Of a DNA stretch of 5,041 nucleotides, positions 1 to 5,041 are shown piece by piece. The translations under genes and the position numbers were made by a program. How positions within the stretch are numbered: the stretch's first letter is position 1; every line of letters begins with the position of its first letter. This stretch comes from JAWKHR01 sp041394725 (GTDB taxonomy: Bacteria > Acidobacteriota > Vicinamibacteria > Vicinamibacterales > SCN-69-37): contig JAWKHR010000004.1 in the NCBI GenBank assembly GCA_041394725.1, forward strand, positions 1 through 5,041. The letters are read 5' to 3'. The notes under the pieces are model-generated. The model did not search any database and was not told where the DNA came from. It was given only the letters and a program-made list of their open reading frames with translations.

Positions 1-396
1 GTAGCGGATCGGGCCGGTGCAGACCCAGTTGGTGATCGTGCCGGTGAAGCGCTGGGACGTCTCGTACTCGGCCCAGAACTCCGGGAACGCCTGCTTGTCG
101 GTGCCCGGCAGCACGTTGCGGCCGGTCAGGTCGGCGGGCAGGTCGCGCTGCTCGAAGCCGCCGATGCGCTCGCGGATGTAGCGCGCCCACGAGAGCGTCT
201 TGCCGAACTCGCCGTCGCTGACCACGTCGACGCCGACCTCGGCCTGCCGGCGCACGACGCCGGCCACCGCCGCCCGCAGCACCGCGTCGAAGCGCGCCGG
301 GTCGACGTCGCGGCCGTCGTCGCGCGCCCGCAGCAGCTCGACGAGCTCGGGCGGGCGGACGAGGCTGCCGACGTGCGTGGTCAGGATGCGATCCAT
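1..396 (-). CDS. MetE-family (cobalamin-independent methionine synthase-like) protein, 3' end outside window
   Basis: This is the first 132 residues of a protein whose C-terminus lies beyond the left edge. It opens MDRILTTHVGSLVRPPEL, the typical start of short stand-alone proteins related to the C-terminal catalytic domain of MetE (COG0620). At about residues 52-65 follows the family's QAEVGVDVVSDGEFGK stretch. Family members transfer methyl or alkyl groups to thiols at a zinc site. The zinc ligands sit in the missing part, so activity cannot be judged, and other relatives such as the epoxyalkane:coenzyme M transferases share the fold. The ATG at 394-396 is preceded by an AGAGAGG ribosome-binding site about five bases upstream. 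It is the last gene seen of the leftward operon, 23 bp after the RibBA-like gene. A role in routine methionine synthesis is possible, but the catabolic neighbourhood suggests a different methyl or alkyl acceptor. Family confident, function not. Confidence 0.85.
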   Translation of the reverse strand, partial: MDRILTTHVGSLVRPPELVELLRARDDGRDVDPARFDAVLRAAVAGVVRRQAEVGVDVVSDGEFGKTLSWARYIRERIGGFEQRDLPADLTGRNVLPGTDKQAFPEFWAEYETSQRFTGTITNWVCTGPIRY

Positions 397-419
397 CGTG
401 GCCTCTCTTCTCGCCGTGG

Positions 420-1364
420 TCAGGCCGCGTGCGCGACGGCCGCGGCCGCGGCGAGGTCGGCGCGCACCTGCGCGGCGATCCGCTCGGCCGCCGTCGCGTC
501 GGTGCCGGGGGCCAGGTAGAGCAGGATCCCGCCCGGGTGGTCGCCGGCCAGCCGGCGCAGCGAGCGCTCGAGCTCGGCGCGGGCGGGGGTGAAGACGTCG
601 TCGAGCGGCCGGCGGACGTGGGTGTGCAGCGGCGCGTCGAGGTCCGCCCGCTCGCCCACGACCAGCGCGATGTGCTCCGGGCCGCCGGGCTCCCGATAGG
701 TCGTGGCGAGCGCCGGGCCGGCGACCGTGTGCACCGGCGCCTGGCCGACTCGTTGCACCAACGGCTCGCGGCGGCGGCGCTCGTCGACGACGTCGCCGGT
801 GGTGACGACCGCCAGTCCGCGGCGGCGCGCCAGCGCCCGGACCGCGCCGAGCGCGGCGACCTGGCCGTCCTCGTCGAGGATGTGGCACATCGCGCCGCCG
901 CCATCGAGGCCGGCCAGGCGGGTGAGGTCGACGGCCGCCTCCGGCGCGGCCGCGTGCGCGAGCACGCCGGCCTCCGCGGCGCACACCGGCATGACGTGGC
1001 CCGGCACCGCGACGTCGGCCGGACCCGTCCGCGGGTCGGCGGCGATCCGCATCGTCCGCGCCCGATCGGCGGCCGAGACGCCGGTGGTCACACCGTGGCG
1101 CGCCTCGATCGAGACCATGAACGCGAAGCCCGCGGCCCGCGTCTGCGCGTCGCCGAGCGGCGCGATGGCCAGCGCGCGGCAGCGCGACTCCGCCAGCGCC
1201 ACCCACGGCGTGCCGCCCGCGTCGAGCAGCATCGCGTTGACGAGCGGCGGCGTGATCGTCCGTGCCGCCCCGACGAGGTAGCCCTCCGGTGCGCCGCGCG
1301 CCTCGTCGACCAGCACGACCAGGCGCTGGTCGCGCAGGTCGGCCAGCGCGCGGCGGAGGCTCAC
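420..1364 (-). CDS. RibBA-like protein with degenerate DHBP synthase and GTP cyclohydrolase II domains
   Basis: This 314-residue protein resembles RibBA, which makes two riboflavin precursors. Residues 1-193 match 3,4-dihydroxy-2-butanone-4-phosphate synthase: FMVSIEARHGVTTGVSAADR at 82-101, then VPGHVMP near 120-126. Residues 201-285 match the start of GTP cyclohydrolase II (EHIALVVGE, LERSLRRLA, GILLYL), but the protein ends there, roughly 100 residues short. Key residues are gone. The acidic DDEDRENEGD loop reads DEARGAPEGY (20-29), the GHTEA histidine is Ala140, and the CEI glutamate is His161. The zinc cysteines of HSECLTGD...CDC are absent (HVRRPLDDVF at 249-258). The GTG start overlaps the upstream hydrolase stop (GTGA) and has a GGAGGGGG ribosome-binding site; the frame stays open further upstream, but there it is only antisense-like Arg/Gly-rich text. 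Canonical flavin synthesis looks unlikely. It may be a flavin-precursor-binding or repurposed protein. Confidence 0.85.
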   Translation of the reverse strand: MSLRRALADLRDQRLVVLVDEARGAPEGYLVGAARTITPPLVNAMLLDAGGTPWVALAESRCRALAIAPLGDAQTRAAGFAFMVSIEARHGVTTGVSAADRARTMRIAADPRTGPADVAVPGHVMPVCAAEAGVLAHAAAPEAAVDLTRLAGLDGGGAMCHILDEDGQVAALGAVRALARRRGLAVVTTGDVVDERRRREPLVQRVGQAPVHTVAGPALATTYREPGGPEHIALVVGERADLDAPLHTHVRRPLDDVFTPARAELERSLRRLAGDHPGGILLYLAPGTDATAAERIAAQVRADLAAAAAVAHAA

Positions 1365-2170
1365 GCCGACGCCCCCTCCGCGGCCAGCGCGAGCTCGGCG
1401 ACGCACGCGGCGATGGCCTGCGGCTCCTGCACGATCAGGAGGTGGGCCGTCGGATGCACCTGGCCCGCGATGTGGACGACCGGGGCGCCGCCCAGGCGGC
1501 GGGCCCACTCGGCGAAGGCCACGTGGGGGATGACCCGGTCCTCGTCGGGCACGAGCACCTGGGCCGGCGCCCGCACCCGCGCCAGACGGCGATACAGCGT
1601 CGGCGACGCGTCCAGCGACCAGGCGGCCGGGTCGGCGTGCTCGTCGCCGTCGGCGGGCGCGACGACGAGCCCCTCGTCGTCGCCGTCGCGGTACTCCGGG
1701 TACGCGGCCTGGTGGTCGTTGAACAGGATCGCGTCGCCGTCGAAGTCGGCCGGCGCATCGGCCGCGGGCTCCTCGAGGGCGGGCGACACCAACGGCAGCG
1801 GCGCCGGCGCGATCAGCGTCGCTGAGCGCACCCATCAGGTACGCGGCCGCGAGCACGCCCGCGATCAGCCCGCCCAGCGAGTGGCCGGCGACGTGCGCGT
1901 CCTGCGTGGCCCAACGCGGTCAGGAGGTCCGCGTAGTGGGGGGAAGTCGTCCAGCGAGCGCATCCAGGCCGGCCGGGCCGTGCCGCCCCAGCCCGGGTGC
2001 TCGGGCGCGATGACGTCGAAGCGCTCGGCCAGCGCGGCGTGGATCGGCAGCCAGCGCTTCGTCAGCCCCATGCCGTGCAGGAACAGCAGCGGGGGCCGGA
2101 GCCGGCGCGGCGGTAGGCCACGTCGACGTCGCCGACCGCCAGCCGGCGGGGTGCCGTCCAGGCCGCTCAT
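1361..2170 (-). pseudogene. Alpha/beta hydrolase, frame broken by several single-base indels
   Basis: Read across frames, this encodes a complete hydrolase of about 269 residues. It has VGDVDVAYRRAGSG, then LLFLHGMGLTKRWLP (oxyanion HG), the nucleophile elbow GHSLGG with its serine codon at 1878-1880, the acid in PDEDRVIP, and the catalytic histidine in HPTAHLLIVQEP. It closely parallels the plus-strand hydrolase, including an ILFN cap motif. The ATG at 2168-2170 overlaps the oxidoreductase stop, and the TGA at 1361-1363 overlaps the next gene's GTG. As given, the ATG frame ends at a TGA at 1865-1867. Frame changes fall at about 2141-2150 (extra base), 2091-2095 (missing base in a G run), 1938-1943 (extra base in a G run), 1901-1910 (extra base) and 1831-1840 (two missing, or one extra). 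They sum to zero, so the gene length stays a multiple of three. All catalytic motifs survive, so sequence error is likelier than decay. Confidence 0.85.
1372..1379 (-). promoter_or_regulatory. Ribosome-binding site of the RibBA-like gene
   Basis: On the minus strand GGAGGGGG lies seven bases before the GTG at 1362-1364. It decides the start of the RibBA-like gene, because the same frame is open for a further 164 codons upstream without family similarity. It sits inside the last codons of the upstream hydrolase, as expected for translational coupling. Confidence 0.6.
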
Positions 2171-3598
2171 CCGATGTGCCCCGTGTAGCCGGCGGCGCGG
2201 TTGCCGGGCTCGACGATCCGCGACGGCTTGCCGGTCCGCAGCTCGGCCTTGTCGCCGATCTGGCGCAGCACGGCGATGCCGGCGGCGCCGATCGCGCGCA
2301 GCGGCTCGGGCTCCCACTTGCGGGCGGGCGGCCCGACGGACGGCAGGCGCGTGGTTCTCGGTGTCGCGGCCGAGGATGAGGTCGGCCATCGTCCGCCCGG
2401 CCAGGTTCGCCGTGGCGACGCCCTCGCCGACGTAGCCGCCCGCCCAGGCCAGGCCGGTGGCCCGGTCGATGCCGACCCCCGGCGCCCAGTTGCGCGGCGC
2501 GGCGAAGACGCCCTGCCAGGAGTGGTCGATGCGCACGTCGCGCAGCGCCGGGAACAGCCGCACCAGCTCCCGGCGGTACATCGAGAGCACGCGCGCGGGC
2601 GCGGGCTCGTCCGGGTTGGGCGCGGAGTTGTAGAGGTAGGGGACGCGGTTGTCGTCGCCGCCGATCGTGATGCGGTGGTCGGCGGTGTGCTGGAGGTGCA
2701 AGAACGGGTGCTCGGCCAGCAGCGCCTCGCGGCCGGCCCAGCCGATCTGGGGCCAGACGTGGTCGGGGAGCACCTCGGTGACGAGCATCGAGGTGTGCAC
2801 CGGCACCATCACGCGCTTGTGCGTCTCCAGGCTCTCGGTGTAGGCCTCGGTCGCGCGCAGGATCGTGCGCGCGCGCACGGTGGGCCCGGACGCGGTGCGC
2901 GCGAGGCCGGGCTCGATCGCCGTCACCCGCGTGCCCTCGTAGATCGTCGCGCCGAGCCGCTCGACCGCGTCGGCCAGCCCGCGGACGAGGGCGCCGGGGT
3001 GGATCGACGCGCAGTGGGCGTTGACGCGGGCGCCGATCGCGCCGTCGACGTTGATGCGCTCGAGCACCTCCGGCCCCGAGAGGTAGCGGCTGTCCTGCGG
3101 CGTCCAGCCCCACTCGCGGTCCTCGTCGACGGTCGCCCGGAAGCGCTCGGCCTCCAGCGGCGTGCGGGCGACCATGACCACGCCGTTGCGCGCGTAGGCG
3201 CAGTCGATGCCCTCGCGCGCGACCGCGGCGCCGACCTCGGCCACCGCGTCGCGGACCGCCCGCTCCATCGCCATCGCGCCCGCGCGCCCGCCGCGCTTGG
3301 TCCAGTACTCGCGCGAGCCGTTGAACTGGGCGATCACCGCGCCGCCGTTGCGGCCGGAGGCGCCGTAGCCGGCGACCTCGGCGTCGAGCAGCACCACCGC
3401 CAGCGACGGGTCCGCGCGGCGCAGCGCATACGCTGTCCACAGGCCCGTGTAGCCGGCGCCGACGATGCACACGTCCGCCTCGCGCGACTCGGCGAGGGCC
3501 GGACGCTGGACGAGGCGCTCGCCCCCGTCGACGTAGAGCTGCTTGAACCAGTGGGAGACGCGCGCGGGATCGGCGAGGACAGAGCTGTTGTGGTTCAC
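2167..3598 (-). CDS. FAD-dependent oxidoreductase of the DAO/PuuB-like family, frameshifted near its C-terminus
   Basis: This is a cytosolic flavoprotein of the D-amino-acid oxidase fold, closest in pattern to gamma-glutamylputrescine oxidase-type proteins. Such enzymes oxidise amines or amino acids to imines. The FAD dinucleotide motif VGAGYTG is at residues 46-52, followed by GYGASGRNGG at 77-86, a family hallmark. Near the C-terminus come HSWQGVFAAPRNWAPG and GGYVGEGVATANLAGRTMAD. The GTG at 3596-3598 starts VNHNSSVLADPARVSHWF; residues further upstream in this frame are not family-like. The ribosome-binding site is weak (GCAGGCGG). One extra base at about 2353-2354 (GAGAACCACGCG for expected GAGAACACGCG) breaks the last ~60 codons. 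Removing it restores TRLPSVGPPARKWEPEPLRA and ends at a TGA at 2167-2169 overlapping the hydrolase ATG, giving 476 residues, normal for the family. First gene of the leftward operon. Substrate unknown. Confidence 0.88.
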
Positions 3599-3617
3599 GT
3601 GACCGCCTGCTCGGATG

Positions 3618-3630
3618 TATCGAATATCGA
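3618..3630. repeat. Short direct repeat TATCGA-a-TATCGA
   Basis: TATCGA occurs at 3618-3623 and again at 3625-3630, in the leader of the leftward operon between its candidate -10 box and the GTG. A second word, GATGT, flanks it at 3614-3618 and 3634-3638, repeated 20 bp apart. This could be a binding site or chance. Confidence 0.25.
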
Positions 3631-3650
3631 CCAGATGTGACCGAAAACGT

Positions 3651-3679
3651 AGTCTAGGTGGTGCTCCGGCGTCCCGCAA
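3651..3679 (-). promoter_or_regulatory. Candidate sigma70-type promoter of the leftward operon
   Basis: On the minus strand TTGCGG (3674-3679) and TAGACT (3651-3656) are separated by 17 bases, the ideal spacing. The match is moderate (TTG of the -35; four of six in the -10). It would give a leader of roughly 45 nt before the GTG at 3598. Confidence 0.4.
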
Positions 3680-3693
3680 CTTTGCCGCTCGCG

Positions 3694-3725
3694 TTGACGT
3701 GGGTCCGACAGCATGAAACGATAAT
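3694..3725 (+). promoter_or_regulatory. Candidate sigma70-type promoter of the hydrolase-LLM operon
   Basis: TTGACG (3694-3699) and GATAAT (3720-3725) each match consensus at five of six positions. Their 20-base spacing is longer than the usual 16-18, so either the promoter needs an activator or only one box is real. The start site would lie about 35 nt before the ATG at 3767. Confidence 0.35.
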
Positions 3726-3735
3726 CGTGCTTATC
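3718..3735. promoter_or_regulatory. Overlapping inverted repeats, candidate operator
   Basis: Two perfect dyads overlap: ACGAT-A-ATCGT at 3718-3728 and GATAA-tcgtgc-TTATC at 3720-3735. They cover the candidate -10 box and the predicted start of the rightward transcript, where a repressor would block initiation. The arms are only 5 bp each, so chance is possible, although AT-rich dyads are unusual in DNA this GC-rich. Confidence 0.35.
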
Positions 3736-3748
3736 AGTCCGATTCTGT

Positions 3749-3755
3749 AGGAGGG
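3749..3755 (+). promoter_or_regulatory. Ribosome-binding site of the plus-strand hydrolase
   Basis: AGGAGGG lies 11 bases before the ATG at 3767-3769. This near-perfect Shine-Dalgarno sequence supports the chosen start and suggests strong translation. Confidence 0.7.
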
Positions 3756-3766
3756 TTGGTCGATCC

Positions 3767-4603
3767 ATGGCGACAGCCACCGAGACCCAGCAGCACAGCT
3801 GGCCGTTCTACACGCCGCCGGAGGTGGTCGACGTCCGGGGCATCGCCACCGCGTACCGCCGCGCCGGCTCGGGCCCGGCCGTGGTCTACCTCCACGGCGC
3901 CGGGCTCACCCGCCGCTGGCTGCCGTTCCACGAGCGCCTGAGCCGGCGCGTCGACCTCGTCGCGCCCGAGCAGCCCGGGTTCGGCGACACGCCGATGCCC
4001 CCGTGGCTGCGCTCGATCAGCGACGTCGTCCTGCACCTCGACGACCTGTTCGAGACCCTGGGCCTGGGCGAGGTGCACCTGGTCGGGCACTCGCTGGGCG
4101 GCTGGATCGCCGCCGACTTCGCCGTCACCTACCCGCGGCGGCTGCGCAGCCTGACGCTGGTCAACGCGCTCGGCCTGCGCGTGCCCGGGAGTCCGCTGTA
4201 CGACATCTTCCGCATGACCCCCGACGAGGCCGACGACATCCTGTTCAACGGCCAGGCCGCGCGCTACGGGGACTACCTCGAGCAGGGCGATCCGGTGGAG
4301 GCGCTCGTCCACGGCTACGGCGAGATCACCACCGCGGCGCGGCTCGCGTACAACCCGCGCTACGACCACCGCCTCGACCGCCGGCTCGCGCGCGTCGCCT
4401 GTCCGGCCCTCGTGGTCGTCAGCGAGGACGATCACGTCGTTCCCCGCGTGCACGGCGAGCGCTACGCGGAGCTGCTGCCCGATGCGCGCCTGCGGGTCGT
4501 CGAGGGGACCGATGCTCCGACCGGCCACCTGCCGTTCGTCCAGGAGCCCGAGCGGCTCGCGGACATGATCGCCGACTTCGTCACCGAGAAGGTCCAGTCG
4601 TGA
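3767..4603 (+). CDS. Alpha/beta-fold serine hydrolase
   Basis: This 278-residue intact cytosolic hydrolase has no signal peptide. The oxyanion motif LHGAG is at residues 42-46. The nucleophile elbow GHSLGG is at 107-112 with Ser109 as nucleophile. The acid is probably Asp222 in SEDDHVVP, and the catalytic histidine is His254 in PTGHLPFVQEPE. A helical cap lies at about 140-205, with the motif DDILFNGQAARYGDY. Length and layout fit the large MhpC-like/epoxide-hydrolase-like superfamily, whose members cleave esters, amides, C-C bonds or epoxides, so the substrate cannot be assigned. It is a clear paralogue of the disrupted hydrolase on the other strand (shared AYRRAGSGP, RWLP, APE.PG, ILFN and FVQEP/IVQEP signatures). 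It is the first gene of the rightward operon, 52 bp before the LLM monooxygenase, which suggests it acts on that enzyme's product or substrate. Confidence 0.93.
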   Translation: MATATETQQHSWPFYTPPEVVDVRGIATAYRRAGSGPAVVYLHGAGLTRRWLPFHERLSRRVDLVAPEQPGFGDTPMPPWLRSISDVVLHLDDLFETLGLGEVHLVGHSLGGWIAADFAVTYPRRLRSLTLVNALGLRVPGSPLYDIFRMTPDEADDILFNGQAARYGDYLEQGDPVEALVHGYGEITTAARLAYNPRYDHRLDRRLARVACPALVVVSEDDHVVPRVHGERYAELLPDARLRVVEGTDAPTGHLPFVQEPERLADMIADFVTEKVQS

Positions 4604-4620
4604 GACCCCGCGGGTCCTCA
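4601..4620 (+). other. Intercistronic hairpin at the hydrolase stop codon
   Basis: The stop codon begins an imperfect stem: TGAG-ACCC, loop CGC, GGGT-(C bulge)-CTCA, eight base pairs with one bulged C. No T run follows, so it does not look like a classical rho-independent terminator. It could tune expression between hydrolase and monooxygenase or protect the upstream message. Confidence 0.35.
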
Positions 4621-4642
4621 TCCATGAACGCCGCGACCCGGC

Positions 4643-4648
4643 AGGAGG
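4643..4648 (+). promoter_or_regulatory. Ribosome-binding site of the LLM monooxygenase
   Basis: AGGAGG lies seven bases before the ATG at 4656-4658, ideal spacing. It fixes the start of the LLM gene over the upstream ATG at 4624, which has no such site. Confidence 0.75.
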
Positions 4649-4655
4649 CATATCG

Positions 4656-5041
4656 ATGAGCGAATTGGAGTTCTACGCATTCCACAACGGCGCCTACCCG
4701 TGGGTGCCCCACAAGAGCGTCATCGCCGAGCACTCGCGCACGAACTTCATCTCGCTGCCGACGACGTTCTACGACGAGGCGCTGGCCCAGCGCCAGATGC
4801 GCGACTTCCTCGAGATGCTCGTCGCCTGCGAGCGGCTCGGCTTCGACGGCGTGCTGCACTCCGAGCAGCACAACGGCCCGATCGGCCTCAGCGCCCAGGG
4901 CATGGTCACGTCGGCCTACCTGGCCGCGCAGACCGAGCGCATCCGCATCGCCGCCGTCGGCCCGATCATGAACGCCTACCTCTCGCCGGTCCGGCTGGCC
5001 GAGGAGGTGGCGATGGTCGACATGATGTCCAACGGGCGCCT
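4656..5041 (+). CDS. Luciferase-like (LLM class) flavin-dependent monooxygenase, 3' end outside window
   Basis: The first 128 residues of a bacterial-luciferase-type TIM-barrel monooxygenase are present; the rest lies beyond the right edge. Visible signatures are ERLGFDGVLHSEQHN at about 59-73, matching the family's GFD...EHH segment, and AAVGPIMNAYLSPVRLAEEV at 99-118 followed by MVDMMSNGR, matching the usual G..LP..PVR.AEE.A.LD..S.GR pattern. These enzymes use reduced FMN, normally supplied by a separate reductase, and O2 to hydroxylate or cleave their substrate. No flavin reductase gene is in the window. Similar monooxygenases paired with hydrolases degrade nitrogen heterocycles or sulfonates in actinobacteria, but the substrate here is unknown. 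It shares a transcript direction and short spacing with the hydrolase upstream, so the two are probably co-expressed. Confidence 0.92.
   Translation, partial: MSELEFYAFHNGAYPWVPHKSVIAEHSRTNFISLPTTFYDEALAQRQMRDFLEMLVACERLGFDGVLHSEQHNGPIGLSAQGMVTSAYLAAQTERIRIAAVGPIMNAYLSPVRLAEEVAMVDMMSNGR

Larger units (their letters stand above)
3599..3766. promoter_or_regulatory. Divergent control region between the two operons
   Basis: These 168 bp separate the two divergent first genes and are clearly richer in A and T than the coding sequence on either side. No credible gene lies here. The stretch holds a candidate promoter for each direction, two overlapping inverted repeats near the rightward start, and a pair of short direct repeats in the leftward leader. 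A shared regulator is plausible, but no regulator gene is present in the window. Confidence 0.7.

Noticed and set aside
200..592. 130-codon plus-strand frame over the MetE-like gene
   Set aside because: Ser/Arg/Thr-rich antisense text across a gene boundary, without a ribosome-binding site or similarity.
1365..1856. N-terminal extension of the RibBA-like frame by 164 codons
   Set aside because: The extension is mostly an off-frame reading of the hydrolase gene. Only its first part (upstream of about 1840) is real hydrolase sequence, brought into this frame by indels. The GTG at 1364 with a good ribosome-binding site is the natural start.
429..2435. 668-codon open frame on the plus strand
   Set aside because: It is antisense to the RibBA-like and hydrolase genes, rich in Arg, Ala, Gly and Pro, and has no recognisable domain. 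Long antisense frames are expected in DNA this GC-rich.
3595..3602. TCACGTGA palindrome over the oxidoreductase start codon
   Set aside because: A perfect 8-bp palindrome, but its outer bases do not extend it convincingly, and short GC-containing palindromes are common here.
2201..3640. 479-codon open frame on the plus strand
   Set aside because: It runs antisense to the oxidoreductase, whose frame carries clear FAD motifs. Its translation is a low-complexity V/A/R/G mirror.
3595..3780. 61-codon minus-strand frame spanning the control region
   Set aside because: It would cross both candidate promoters and the hydrolase ribosome-binding site, lacks a ribosome-binding site of its own and resembles no family.
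3734..4651. 305-codon open frame on the minus strand
   Set aside because: It is antisense to the intact plus-strand hydrolase and covers that gene's promoter and ribosome-binding site. No domain is seen.
4624..4659. 11-codon leader ORF (MNAATRQEAYR) overlapping the LLM start as ATGA
   Set aside because: No ribosome-binding site precedes its ATG and it contains no obvious attenuator codon run. The overlap is probably chance.

Overview
The window is very GC-rich, with strong G/C preference at third codon positions. It reads as an actinobacterial chromosome. A Thermoleophilia/Solirubrobacterales-type soil lineage is my best guess, but this is an impression from base composition and gene content, not a phylogenetic result. 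No RNA gene, insertion sequence, CRISPR array or phage gene is visible.

The layout is a divergent metabolic locus around one AT-richer control region (3599-3766). Leftward (minus strand) runs a tightly packed operon: a PuuB/DadA-type FAD-dependent amine or amino-acid oxidoreductase (3598-2167), an alpha/beta hydrolase (2170-1361), a RibBA-like protein (1364-420), and the N-terminal part of a short MetE-family protein (396 to beyond the left edge). The first three genes are linked by ATGA/GTGA stop-start overlaps of 4 bp. Rightward (plus strand) run a second alpha/beta hydrolase (3767-4603) and the N-terminal part of a luciferase-like (LLM) flavin monooxygenase (4656 to beyond the right edge).

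Together the genes look like an uncharacterised catabolic pathway: an LLM monooxygenase and a flavin oxidase for oxidative steps, and two paralogous serine hydrolases for amide, ester or C-C bond hydrolysis. The RibBA-like and MetE-like proteins have unclear roles. The substrate cannot be read from the sequence; a nitrogen-containing compound would fit the oxidase plus LLM combination, but that is inference.

Two points stand out. First, the RibBA-like protein keeps the fold signatures of both riboflavin-pathway domains but lacks the catalytic residues of both: the acidic loop, His and Glu of the DHBP synthase domain and all zinc cysteines of the GTP cyclohydrolase II domain. It may be a pseudoenzyme or have a new function. 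Second, about seven single-base insertions or deletions crowd into 1831-2354. They break the minus-strand hydrolase and the tail of the oxidoreductase, while the genes on either side read cleanly. The encoded motifs survive intact across the frames, so local sequence error is likelier than gene decay.
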